A stretch of DNA of 64,000 nucleotides from CAVRTM01 sp963724015. GTDB taxonomy: Bacteria; Actinomycetota; Actinomycetes; Actinomycetales; Dermatophilaceae. Below are positions 10,012 through 18,801 of this stretch, in pieces; the stretch's first letter is position 1; each line of letters opens with the position of its first letter. Both the position numbers and the translations under genes were made by a program. Under the pieces are notes generated by a model. It searched no databases. It saw only the letters and a list, made by a program, of their open reading frames with translations, and was not told the origin of the DNA. The stretch is from contig CAVRTM010000008.1 in NCBI GenBank assembly GCA_963724015.1, positions 1 through 64,000 of the forward strand, read 5' to 3'.

Positions 10012-10200
10012 CGTTCCCGCCTCCTTGTGTCGACGGCCCGCCACCTCGGCGGACCGGGGTCTCATGGCTGCTCGGGGCGCCGGGGATCGCCCCCGCGTCC
10101 CGGCGGCAGCATCTGACCTATCGCGCAAGGCAATCCCCGGTTTCCGGCCTCGGCAACGGCCGGTGCCGCCGGACGTTAGGTCGCTCCCAGCCTCGGAGGG

Positions 10201-11025
10201 TCACTCCCGGACGGCGCCCTCGAGCATGCCGGCGATGAAGTGGCGCTGCAGGAACAGGTAGAGCGCCACCACCGGCAGCGCGACGATGACCGCGCCGGCG
10301 GCCAGCAGCGTGAAGCCCTGGGTGTACTGGCCCTGGAAGAACGCCAGGCCGAGGGGCGCGGTGCGCAGCGACTCGTCGGTGACCATGACCAGCGGGATGA
10401 GGAACTCGTTCCACGTCCACATGAACGTCAGCACGGTGAGGGTGACGATGGCCGGGCGGGCCAGCGGCACGAGGACCTGCCAGAGGATCCGCCGGTTGCT
10501 GGCGCCGTCCAGCCGGGCCGCCTCGACGACCGCGCGGCTGCTGCTGCGGAAGGAGGCCCGCATCCAGAACGTGCCGAACGCCACCGACTGGGCGATCTGC
10601 GGCAGGACGATCGCCCACAGGGTGTCGGTCAGCCCGAGGCTGCGCAGGTCGAAGTAGAGCGGGACGACGATCGCCTCGCTGGGCATCATGATCCCCAGCA
10701 GGAAGAGGTAGAACAGCGCGGTCGACCCGCGAAAGCGCATGGTGCCGAAGGCGAACCCGGACAGGATCGACAGCACCACGCTGACGGCGACGACGGTCAC
10801 CGACACGGTCAGGCTGGTCCGCAGGTAGGTGCCGAAGTGGCCGATCTGCCAGGCCCGGGCGAAGTTGCCCGGGTGCAGCCCGGCGATGGACGCCGACGCC
10901 GTGCCGGCGCCGCTGTCGTCCGGGCCCAGCGCCGCGACGACGATCGTCAGGATCGGGAGCAGCGCGAACACCGCGAAGGCGATGAGGATCAGGTAGTTCG
11001 CCGCCCGCTCGGCCCGGGAGGTCAT
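10201..11025 (-). CDS. Sugar ABC transporter permease, MalG type
   Basis: An intact 274-residue CUT1-family permease with six TM segments. The ATPase-coupling EAA loop is present as VEAARLDGASNRRILWQVLVPLARP at about 180-205. The protein ends HFIAGMLEGAVRE, the usual MalG ending. Its ATG overlaps the stop of the MalF-type permease by 4 nt (ATGA), so it is the last gene of the kinase-binding protein-permease operon. No ATP-binding subunit gene is present in the window; in actinomycetes a shared MsiK-type ATPase usually energises such importers. Confidence 0.92.
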   Translation of the reverse strand: MTSRAERAANYLILIAFAVFALLPILTIVVAALGPDDSGAGTASASIAGLHPGNFARAWQIGHFGTYLRTSLTVSVTVVAVSVVLSILSGFAFGTMRFRGSTALFYLFLLGIMMPSEAIVVPLYFDLRSLGLTDTLWAIVLPQIAQSVAFGTFWMRASFRSSSRAVVEAARLDGASNRRILWQVLVPLARPAIVTLTVLTFMWTWNEFLIPLVMVTDESLRTAPLGLAFFQGQYTQGFTLLAAGAVIVALPVVALYLFLQRHFIAGMLEGAVRE

Positions 11026-11969
11026 CGGGTCGTGTCCCGGTCGCCGATCCGGGTGATGCCGAAGGAGATCGCGAAGATGAGGACGGTCAGGCAGACCCCG
11101 ATCGCGGCGGCCGAGCCGACCTGTCCCAGCTCGAAGGCGCGGTGATAGACCTCGTACGACGGCACGGACGTGCTGTTGCCGGGGCCGCCGCGGGTGGTCA
11201 CGTAGACCAGGTCGAACGTGCGCAGCGCGGCGATGACGGTCAGCGTCAGGGCGACCGCGATCTCGCCGCGCACCGAGGGCAGGGTCACCGCGAGGAACTC
11301 GCGCACCGGCCCCGCGCCGTCCAGCCGCGCGGCCTCGTACAGCTCACCGGAGATCCGGCCCATCCCGGCCAGGAGCAGCACGGTGACCAGACCCGTCTCG
11401 AACCACGTGCCGATGAACCCGACCGCCGGCAGGGCGAAGGTGTAGTCGCCGAGCCAGCCGCGGGTCAGCGACCCCAGGCCCACCGCGGACAGCAGCGCGT
11501 TGAGCGTGCCGTCGGGGGCGTAGATCCGCCGCCATGCCACGGCGACCACGACCATCGCCACGACCTGGGGCAGGAACACCACGGTGCGGAAGAAGCCGAG
11601 CCCGCGGACCTTGGCCCGGTTGAGGATCGAGGCGAGCGCCAGGCCGACGACCAGGGGCACCACGGCGTAGAAGACCATGAGCACCAGCGCGTGCCCGAAC
11701 GCCGCGCGCAGCCCGGCGTCGCGCACGACGTCGACGTAGTTGTCCAGGCCCACCCACGTGCCGAGGCTCAGCCCGTCCCACCGGTAGAAGGAGAGCTGGA
11801 CCGAGCGGGCCAGGGGGTAGAGCAGGAACGCGGCGTAGACCAGGAACGCCGGCAGCAGGTAGAGGTAGGCCACCCGCCGCGGCTCACCGGGCGGGCCGCC
11901 GCCGGTGCGCCGGCGCGGCGTCTGCCGCGCCTCCTCGACGGTCCCCGGGGCTGCGTGCTCCACGGTCAC
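11022..11969 (-). CDS. Sugar ABC transporter permease, MalF type
   Basis: About 315 residues from a GTG at 11969. A Pro/Arg-rich cytoplasmic N-terminus precedes six TM segments beginning AYLYLLPAFLVYAAFLLYP. The EAA loop reads YEAARLDGAGPVREFLAVTLPSV. The start lies 9 nt after the binding-protein stop; a frame-shifted upstream reading that joins the two genes is an artefact. Imports an unknown sugar together with the MalG-type permease next to it. Confidence 0.92.
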   Translation of the reverse strand: MTVEHAAPGTVEEARQTPRRRTGGGPPGEPRRVAYLYLLPAFLVYAAFLLYPLARSVQLSFYRWDGLSLGTWVGLDNYVDVVRDAGLRAAFGHALVLMVFYAVVPLVVGLALASILNRAKVRGLGFFRTVVFLPQVVAMVVVAVAWRRIYAPDGTLNALLSAVGLGSLTRGWLGDYTFALPAVGFIGTWFETGLVTVLLLAGMGRISGELYEAARLDGAGPVREFLAVTLPSVRGEIAVALTLTVIAALRTFDLVYVTTRGGPGNSTSVPSYEVYHRAFELGQVGSAAAIGVCLTVLIFAISFGITRIGDRDTTR

Positions 11970-11977
11970 TGCGGCGC

Positions 11978-13347
11978 CTAGCCGTTGGTGGAGGAGAAGT
12001 CGCCGTAGTCCTTCTGGATCCGCTGCAGGAACTGCTGCGGGGTGGCCTTCTTGGCCAGCAGGTCCTGCAGACCGGCGCCGAGGGTGTCCGGCATCGTCGG
12101 CGTCGCGTAGTCCAGGTAGGGCAGCAGTCCGTCGGCCTTGACCACGGTGCCGAAGGCGGTGAACACGTCCTTCTGCAGGCCGGCGCCGACCTGCTGGGCG
12201 GCGGTGTCGGCGACCGGGAGGTTGCCGGTCTTGGCCAGCACCTGCATGGCGTGCGGGTCGGTGATGAAGTTGATGTACGCCGCGGCCACGTCGGGGTGCG
12301 GGCTCTTGCTGGTCACCGAGAACGGCAGCCCGGTGCCGCCGGTGGCGACCGGCTTGGCGTCCGCGGCCTGGCCCGGCGGGCAGCATGAAGCGGACGTCGG
12401 CGCCCATGGCCTTCTGCAGGTCGGCCTGCAGCCAGGTGCCGGCGATGAGGAACGCGCCCTTGCCCTTGCTGAAGGCCTGCCACGCCGGGTCGTAGCCCTC
12501 GCCGTTGAAGCCGGGCTCGAAGTAGCCCTTGTCGACCCAGTCGACCAGCGTCTGCGCGGCCTTGGTGTTCTCCGGCGTCGTCCACGAGGCGCCCTTGCGC
12601 CCGAACCCGAGCTGGGTGACGGCGTCGGCGGGCGTGGTGCGCCCCTGCACCGTGCCGAAGACGTGGATCGCCGGCCACTTGTCGAGGTTGCCGAACATCA
12701 TCGGCACCTCGCCCTTGGCCTTGACCGCGGCCAGCGCCGACTCGAACTCGGCCCATGTCTTCGGCGGCTGCACGCCGGCGGCCGCGAGCTTCTTGGCGTT
12801 GTAGTAGATGCCGACGACCTCACCGACCTGCGGCAGGCCGTAGAGGCTGCCCTGCCCGAACGTCTTGCCGTCCGGGCTGTACGACGAGTACTGGCGCACC
12901 GACTCGGGGTAGCGCGCGTTCCAGCCGTAGGCCTTGGCGTAGGCATCCAGCGGGCGCAGCTGCCCGGCCTTGACGAACGCGCCCATGTCGGAGCGGCCGT
13001 TGTTGGCCTCGACGACGTCGGGCGGCTGGGTGCCGCTCAGCGCCAGCCGCAGCGTCGTCTTCAGGTCGTCGAACGAGCGGGAGACCCGCTTGATCGTGAC
13101 GTTGGGGTACTTGGCCTGGAACTCCTTGTTGAGCTGGCTCATCTGCGCCGCCTGCCCGCCGCGGACCTCCTGGTCCCACACCGTCAGCGTGACCTTGCCC
13201 GCCTTGGCCACGTCGGTGCTGACCGTGGCTCCCGGGGTGGGGGTCGAGGCCGTGGAGGAGCTGCCCGAGCCCGGCGCGCACGCGGTCGCGGCCGCGAGGC
13301 CGATGCCGCCGAGGACCATCAGCAGTCGCGGTCTACGAGGGGTTCAT
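11978..13347 (-). CDS. Extracellular sugar-binding lipoprotein of an ABC importer (frameshifted)
   Basis: About 455 residues. From the ATG at 13347 (GGAG about 8 nt upstream) a Lys/Arg N-terminus, hydrophobic core and lipobox ATAC give a lipoprotein signal. The mature part is a family 1 solute-binding protein: VTLTVWDQEVRGGQ, PDVVEANNGRSDMGAF, LYGLPQVGEVVGIYYNAK and KGAFLIAGTW. One frame change near 13334 separates MNPS from the signal peptide. A second at about 12375 fits one extra C. The gene follows the PfkB kinase and precedes the permeases. The ligand cannot be read from sequence; the neighbouring GH4 enzyme suggests a glucoside or its oligosaccharide. Confidence 0.88.
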
Positions 13348-13412
13348 CGCGTGCTCCAGGGGAGAGGGAGGCCAACGGACAGGACAGTACGGCGTGGTCG
13401 CGGCGGGCCGGT

Positions 13413-14544
13413 TCACGGGATCACCTCGACGTCGGCGTGACGGGCGATCGTGGCCGCGGCGCGTCGTACGGCACCGACCGGCAGGGTGGGCACGATCTCC
13501 TCGAGGAAGGCGTAACGGCGCATCAGCGAGGAGTGGTAGGAGCCGCGCTGGCCGTTGTCGCGCACCGTGTGCCACCAGTCGGCGATGTCGCCCCAGCCCG
13601 GGGCGGCCAGCGAGCCGCCGAACTGCTGCACCGCGAGCGCCGAGCAGAGCGTGGCGAACGCGACCCGGTCGGCCAGCGGCCAGCCGGACAGGGTGCCGAC
13701 GACCATGCTGGCCCCGAACACGTCCCCGGCGCCGGTGGGGTCGAGCGCCGGCACCCGCAGCGCCGGCACGTGCGCCTCCTCGCCGGTGGTGCCGTCGATC
13801 GCCAGGGCCCCCTGCGCGCCGTTGGTCACCACCGCGAGCGGCACCCGGTCGGCGAGGGCGTAGAGCGCGTCGTGCGGCGGTGTCGGTGCGGGTGTAGGCC
13901 ATCGCCTCGCCGGCGTTGGGCAGGAACGCGTGGCAGGCCGACAGCTGCTCCAGGACGTGGCCGGACCAGGCGCCGGTGGGGTCCCAGCCCACGTCGGCGA
14001 AGACGAGGGCGCCCTCGTCGCGGGCCAGGTCGGCCCAGGTCGGCCGGTCGCTGGTCCCGAGCGGCTCGGCCAGGTTGAGGTCGACGAACACGGCCCGGGA
14101 GCGCGGTGGGCGGCCGATCATCTCGGTGGCCGTCATGGGCGCGTCGTGCCCGTGGGTGACCATGCTGCGGTCCCGGTTGACGGCCATCGAGACGGTCACC
14201 GGGGAGTGCCAGCGCTCGAACCGGCGGGACCGCTGCAGGTCCACGTGCTCCTGCTCGGCCAGGGTGCGCCAGCAGAAGTCGGCGTAGTCGTCGTCCCCGA
14301 ACGCCGCGGCCAGGGAGGTGCGCAGGCCCAGCCGGCTGGAGGCGATGGCCAGGTTGGCGATGCCGCCGGGGCAGGAGCCCATCCCGTCGGCCCAGACCTC
14401 GGTGCCGTTGGCCGGCATGCTCTCCAGGCCGGTGAAGACGATGTCGAGGAACACCGTCCCCCACAGGAAGACGTCGAACTCCGGCCCGTCCGGCTCCCGG
14501 CGGCCGGCCAGCGGGTCGTACGTGGACTCGGGGGGATGGGTCAC
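13413..14544 (-). CDS. PfkB-family carbohydrate kinase (one frameshift)
   Basis: About 376 residues from a GTG at 14544 with AGGAG 10 nt upstream. The first PfkB motif region is GMGSCPGGIANLAIASSRLG, and the C-terminal signature DPTGAGDVFGASMVVG carries the catalytic Asp. A frame change at about 13878 fits one extra G. It is the promoter-proximal gene of the importer operon, so it probably phosphorylates the imported sugar or glycoside. Together with the divergent GH4 gene, which needs a phosphorylated substrate, this suggests import followed by phosphorylation and hydrolysis. Confidence 0.86.
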
Positions 14545-14591
14545 GAGCGGGGGCTCCTGGGGCGGGCGGCGGCGGGGCGGACGACGCCGCC

Positions 14592-14621
14592 ATAGTGCCC
14601 GCTGCGCGTCGACGTTGACAA
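14592..14621 (-). promoter_or_regulatory. Promoter of the kinase-importer operon
   Basis: On the minus strand TTGTCA (14621-14616) and CACTAT (14597-14592) are 18 bp apart. The predicted start leaves about 40 nt of leader with a ribosome site. Confidence 0.5.
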
Positions 14622-14628
14622 GGCAAAA

Positions 14629-14667
14629 CCGCGCAGAAGCGCGCAGCAACTGCATGGATGTGCGCGG
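14629..14667. promoter_or_regulatory. Candidate DeoR operator between divergent operons
   Basis: CCGCGCA at 14629-14635 is mirrored by TGCGCGG at 14661-14667. GCGCAG is also directly repeated with 10-bp spacing at 14631 and 14641. The block sits between the leftward promoter and the regulator's own -10, where a dimeric or tetrameric DeoR protein would control both. Confidence 0.4.
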
Positions 14668-14677
14668 AGGTGGCTGC

Positions 14678-14683
14678 TATCTT
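14678..14683 (+). promoter_or_regulatory. Leaderless -10 (TATCTT)
   Basis: TATCTT ends 6 nt before the GTG at 14690 and would drive the regulator-GH4 operon. Confidence 0.5.
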
Positions 14684-14689
14684 CGCGCT

Positions 14690-15460
14690 GTGAGGCACCG
14701 CCGGCAGATCGACATCGTGCGCCAGCTGCGCACCGGCGGCGTCGTGTCGGTCGAGGACCTCGCCCGCGCAGCTGGACGTCAGCGCCGCCACGATCCGCCG
14801 CGACCTGCAGCAGCTGGACCGCGCGGGGGTGCTGACCCGCGTCCACGGCGGCGCGCACCTGAGCGGGCGCGACCGGCCTGGACGGCGACCCGGAGCGGCC
14901 CTTCGCCGAGGTGGCCGCCTCGCACGCCGCGGACAAGGACCGGGTGGCCCGGCTGGCGGCGCAGACCGTGCGCGACGGCGACGTGCTGCTGCTGGACATC
15001 GGCACCACGACGATGATGCTGGCCCGCCGGCTGCGCGGGCGCCCGGTGACCGTGATGACCGCGAGCCTGGCCGTCGTGGACGTGCTCCGCGACGACGACC
15101 GGGTCGAGCTGGTGGTGCTCGGCGGTGCGCTGCGACGCCCCTACGAGTCCCTGGTCGGCGTCCTCACCCAGGACGCGCTCGGGCAGGTCCGCGCCGACCG
15201 CGCCTTCCTCGGCGCGAGCGGGGTCCGCGCCGACGGGCAGGTCCTGGACACCACGGCGGTCGAGGTGCCGGTCAAGCGTGCGCTCATCGCCGCCGCCGAC
15301 CAGGTGGTGCTGCTGGCCGACCGGCACAAGCTGCCCGGGACGGGGTCCCTGCGGGTGTGCGCCATGGACGGACATCGACGTGCTCGTGACCAACGACGGA
15401 GCCGACCCGGACACGCTCGAGGCGTGCGCCGCGGCCGGCGTGGAGGTGCTGCGATCGTGA
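14690..15460 (+). CDS. DeoR/GlpR-type transcriptional regulator (three frameshifts)
   Basis: About 255 residues, the usual DeoR length. The N-terminal winged helix starts RHRRQIDIVRQL and, after a frame change near 14770, continues LDVSAATIRRDLQQLDRAG and LTRVHGGA. The C-terminal effector domain has LLLDIGTTTMMLARRL, RADRAFLGASGV and ADRHKLPG, the sugar-phosphate-binding fold. Frame changes near 14770, 14870 and 15368 each fit one extra C or G. The stop overlaps the next GTG in GTGA. It probably senses a phosphosugar from the pathway and represses both divergent operons. Confidence 0.85.
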
Positions 15461-16799
15461 GGCTGGCCATTCTCGGAGGCGGCGGGTTCCGCGTCCCCCT
15501 CGTGTACGGCGCGCTGCTGCGCGACACCAGCGACCGCCGGGTCGACGAGGTGGTCCTGCACGACGTGGACGAGGCGCCGCCTCGCCGCGGTCGGGCACGT
15601 GCTCCAGCAGATGGCGGCCGGGCACGAGCAGGCGCCGCGGGTGGCCACCACCACCGACCTGGACACGGCGGTCACCGGCGCCGACTTCGTCTTCTCGGCG
15701 ATCCGCGTCGGCGGCCTGGCCGGGCGCACCGCCGACGAGCGGGTCGCCCTCGACCTGGGCCTGCTCGGGCAGGAGACCACCGGTCCGGGCGGCCTGGCCT
15801 ACGGCCTGCGCACCGTGCCGGTCGCGGTCCACGTCGCCGAACGCGTCGCGGCGCTGGCCCCCTCGGCGTGGGTCATCAACTTCACCAACCCGGCCGGCAT
15901 GATCACCGAGGCGATGCAGCAGGTGCTCGGCACCCGCGTGGTGGGCATCTGCGACTCCCCGATCGGCCTCGGCCGCCGGGCCGCCCGGCGCACTCGGGCT
16001 GGACCCGGACCGCACCTCGGCCGGCTACGCCGGGCTGAACCACCTGGGCTGGCTGCGGACCCTGTCCGCCGGCGGGGTCGACGTCCTGCCGGACCTGCTG
16101 GCCGACGACGCCCTGCTGGGCTCGATCGAGGAGGGGCGCCTGTTCGGCGCCGACTGGCTGCGCTCCCTCGGCGCGGTGCCCAACGAGTACCTCTACTACT
16201 ACTACTTCACCCGCGACGCGGTCGCGTCGATCCGCGGCAGCGCCCAGACCCGCGGCGAGTTCCTGCTCGGGCAGCAGCACGCCTTCTACGACGCGGTGGC
16301 CGCGCGCCCGTCCGCGGCGCTGGAGACGTGGGACCGCGTACGGCGCGAGCGCGACGCGACGTACATGAAGGAGGCCCGGCACGACGCGGAGGAGGAGCGC
16401 GACCCGGCCGACGTGGAGGGCGGCGGCTACGAGGGCGTGGCGCTGGCGATCATGGCGGCCATCGCCCGGGGCGAGCGGGCGTCGATGATCCTCAACGTCC
16501 GCAACGGCGCGACCCTGACGGGGCTGCCGCCCGAGGCGGTCGTCGAGGTGCCGTGCACGGTGGATGCCGACGGCCCGCACCCGCTGGTGGCCAGCCCGCT
16601 GACCGGCTCGATGCTGGGCCTGGTGCAGCAGGTCAAGGCGGTCGAGCAGCTGACCATCGAGGCCGCGCGGAGCCGGTCGGTGCGGGTCGCGACGCAGGCC
16701 TTCGCGCTGCACCCGCTGGTGGACTCGGTCACCACGGCCAGGACCCTGCTGCAGGGTTACCGCGCCCGCATCCCCGAGGTCGACGCGCTCCTGCGCTGA
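15457..16799 (+). CDS. GH4 family 6-phospho-beta-glucosidase-like hydrolase (two frameshifts)
   Basis: About 447 residues. The N-terminal Rossmann loop is LAILGGGGFRVP, followed by NFTNPAGMITEA, the metal-ligand region CDSPIGLGRR and GLNHLGW, all GH4 signatures. GH4 enzymes use NAD+ and a divalent metal for redox-assisted hydrolysis of (usually 6-phosphorylated) glycosides in the cytoplasm. Frame changes near 15580 and 15990 each fit one extra C. It is translationally coupled to the DeoR gene. GH4 6-phospho-beta-glucosidases usually depend on PTS import; here an ABC importer and PfkB kinase replace it, so the exact substrate is open. Confidence 0.85.
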
Positions 16800-16863
16800 G
16801 CCGGGAAGCGTGGTCCCGACCGTTGTCGGTGTGGCGCGGCGACGGTCCGGCGGGTTCACGCGC

Positions 16864-16869
16864 TACAAC
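16864..16869 (+). promoter_or_regulatory. Leaderless -10 (TACAAC), shared with paralogue 1
   Basis: TACAAC ends 6 nt before the GTG at 16876; the surrounding 20 bases match those before the gene at 4594 except one base. Confidence 0.6.
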
Positions 16870-16875
16870 AGGTCC

Positions 16876-17574
16876 GTGACGGTGCAGCCGAAGGATCAGA
16901 AGAAGCGCGCGGGTGAGCCGCGACTGCCGGCCGCGTGCGCGGTGCTCGTGGCGATCGCCTTGTACGCGCTGCTACCCGAGCCGCTCCTGATCGGCCCGCG
17001 ACTGGTGGTGCCGGCACTGGAGCTGGTGTTGTTCATTCCGCTGATGGCTGCCAACCCCCGGCGGATGAACCGGCAGAACCGGCTGCTTCGGAACCTGTCC
17101 ATCTCGCTGGTCCTGCTCATCGCGCTGGCCAACGTCTCGTCCCTGGTGCTGCTGGTGCTCGCGCTGGTCAGCGGACAGACGCATGGGGGCAAGGCCCTGC
17201 TGCTCGGGGCTGCGCAGGTGTGGCTGACGAACATCCTCGTGTTCGCCCTGGCCTACTGGGAGCTCGACCGGGGTGGGCCGGTCGCACGGACGCAGACGGC
17301 TCGGCCGGGGCTGGCCGCAGCGGACTTCCGGTTCCCCCAGGACGAGGACCACGACGCGATCGACGAGGTCGCGAAGCGTTCCGCGGCGAAGTCGGGGTGG
17401 GCGCCGGGGTTCATCGACTACCTCTACGTCTCGGTCACCAACTCCTCCGCGTTCAGCCCCACGGACACGATGCCGCTCTCGCCGCGGGCCAAGATGCTGA
17501 TGGCCGTGGAGTCCGTCTCCGCGCTCCTGCTCTCGATCCTCGTGATCTCACGAGCGATCAGCCTGCTCAAGTGA
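16876..17574 (+). CDS. Conserved polytopic membrane protein, paralogue 2 (intact)
   Basis: 232 residues from GTG. TM segments lie at about 20-38, 43-62, 78-102 and 115-135, with a final pair near the C-terminus (SVSALLLSILVISRAISLL). Between them is an acidic cytoplasmic loop ADFRFPQDEDHDAIDEV. The near-invariant block SAFSPTDTMPLSPRAKMLMAV before the last helix suggests a functional site. It is the intact counterpart of the gene at 3900-4594 and the best reference for repairing that copy. Function unknown; a channel or transporter-like role is a guess. Confidence 0.75.
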   Translation: MTVQPKDQKKRAGEPRLPAACAVLVAIALYALLPEPLLIGPRLVVPALELVLFIPLMAANPRRMNRQNRLLRNLSISLVLLIALANVSSLVLLVLALVSGQTHGGKALLLGAAQVWLTNILVFALAYWELDRGGPVARTQTARPGLAAADFRFPQDEDHDAIDEVAKRSAAKSGWAPGFIDYLYVSVTNSSAFSPTDTMPLSPRAKMLMAVESVSALLLSILVISRAISLLK

Positions 17575-17618
17575 CGGCAGGCAGCCCCGGGATGCGCGCG
17601 GAAGTCGGTCCGACGCCC

Positions 17619-17624
17619 TAGGTT
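17619..17624 (+). promoter_or_regulatory. Leaderless -10 (TAGGTT)
   Basis: TAGGTT ends 7 nt before the ATG at 17632; the same hexamer precedes the gene at 42895. Confidence 0.55.
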
Positions 17625-17631
17625 GGGCGCC

Positions 17632-18684
17632 ATGGCCCGCCCCCATGCCGCCGCCCTGGTCGAGGACGCCCTCCACCGCCGCACCAGCACGCTGCTGCAG
17701 GCCCGCGGCTGGCGTCCGCGGACGATCAGCCACACCGGCTACGGCTCGCCCGACTTCGTCCGTGTCCTCGGTCGGGTCGTGCTCAGCCGGCACCAGGACG
17801 AGCCCGCCGCCAGCGACGCGCGGGCCAGCCTGCGGGAGCTGTACGGCGCCGAGGAGGAGCAGCGCGGCTGGCGCGCCTTCATCACCGCCCCCGCCATGGG
17901 CGTGCCGGTGCTCGTGACCGCGGGGGACCGGCAGGTCCGCACCCGGACCGACCGCAGCGGCTACATCGACGTGCTGGTGCGCTCGCCCGGCCTCGAGCCC
18001 GGCTGGCACGACGTCACCATCGACGCCGAGGGTGCCGAGCCGGTGCGCAGCAGCGTGCAGGTGATCGGCACCGACGTCACGTTCGGCCTCGTCAGCGACA
18101 TCGACGACACGGTGATGATCACCGCCCTGCCACGGCCGTTCATCGCGGCGTGGAACACCTTCGTGCGGCACGAGCAGGCCCGCCACATCGTCCCCGGCAT
18201 GGCGCCGCTCTACCGGACGCTGCTGGAGGAGCGCCCCGGGTCGCCGATCTTCTACCTGTCCACGGGGGCGTGGAACACCGCGCCGACGCTGACCCGGTTC
18301 CTCAAGCGGCACGCATACCCGGCCGGGCCGCTGCTGCTGACCGACTGGGGGCCGACGAACACCGGGTGGTTCCGCAGCGGTCAGGAGCACAAGCGGGCGG
18401 CGCTGCACCGGCTGGCGCGGGAGTTCCCGCAGATCCGCTGGATCCTGGTCGGCGACGACGGGCAGCACGACCCCAGGATCTACGGCGACTTCGCCCGCGA
18501 CCGCCCCGAGGCGGTGGAGGCGATCGCCATCCGCGAGCTGACCCCGGCCGAGCAGGTCCTCTCGCACGGCATCCCGGTGTCCAACGAGGAGTTCGCGCCC
18601 CGGGTGCGCCGGCCGGTCCCGATCTGCCGCGCCGCCGACGGCTACGGCCTCCTGCACCTCCTGCGCGCCGCCCGCACCCGCTGA
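17632..18684 (+). CDS. App1-like phosphatase (DUF2183 family)
   Basis: An intact 350-residue protein. The HAD-like catalytic motif SDIDDTVMITA is at about 155-165, followed by FYLSTGAWN (motif II region), a Lys in HAYPAGPLLL-EHKRAAL and LVGDDGQHDPRIY (motif III/IV). An N-terminal beta-rich domain (about 30-145) precedes it. DUF2183 proteins include fungal App1 phosphatidate phosphatase; bacterial members are presumed lipid or phosphoester phosphatases. No signal peptide. The gene stands alone between the membrane protein and the DNA glycosylase. Confidence 0.86.
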   Translation: MARPHAAALVEDALHRRTSTLLQARGWRPRTISHTGYGSPDFVRVLGRVVLSRHQDEPAASDARASLRELYGAEEEQRGWRAFITAPAMGVPVLVTAGDRQVRTRTDRSGYIDVLVRSPGLEPGWHDVTIDAEGAEPVRSSVQVIGTDVTFGLVSDIDDTVMITALPRPFIAAWNTFVRHEQARHIVPGMAPLYRTLLEERPGSPIFYLSTGAWNTAPTLTRFLKRHAYPAGPLLLTDWGPTNTGWFRSGQEHKRAALHRLAREFPQIRWILVGDDGQHDPRIYGDFARDRPEAVEAIAIRELTPAEQVLSHGIPVSNEEFAPRVRRPVPICRAADGYGLLHLLRAARTR

Positions 18685-18693
18685 CGTTCTCGA

Positions 18694-18780
18694 CAAACCG
18701 GGGGGTTCTGCGGGCCGGGACCCGGCAAGCCTGGGGGTTCTGCGGGGGAGGGACCCGGCAAACCGGGGGTCGGGGAGCCG
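18694..18780. repeat. About 2.5 copies of a 32-33-bp G-rich direct repeat
   Basis: Units start at 18694, 18726 and 18759, each beginning CAA(A/G)CC followed by a G-run. The first two continue GGTTCTGCGGG and end GGGACCCGG; the third is truncated. The repeats fill the gap between two genes and contain CCGGGACCCGG, which can fold as a terminator-like hairpin. Confidence 0.6.
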
Positions 18781-18789
18781 GACGTGGGC

Positions 18790-18795
18790 CAGAAT
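18790..18795 (+). promoter_or_regulatory. Possible leaderless -10 (CAGAAT)
   Basis: CAGAAT ends 6 nt before the GTG at 18802. Confidence 0.4.
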
Positions 18796-18801
18796 GAGCG
18801 G

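Noticed and set aside
11022..13319. A 765-residue open frame joining the binding lipoprotein to the MalF permease
   Set aside because: Two different genes are joined by a frame change near 12375; separate stop, start and family lengths are visible.
18694..18780. Short spaced repeats considered as a CRISPR array
   Set aside because: Units are contiguous without unique spacers, only 2.5 copies, and no cas genes.
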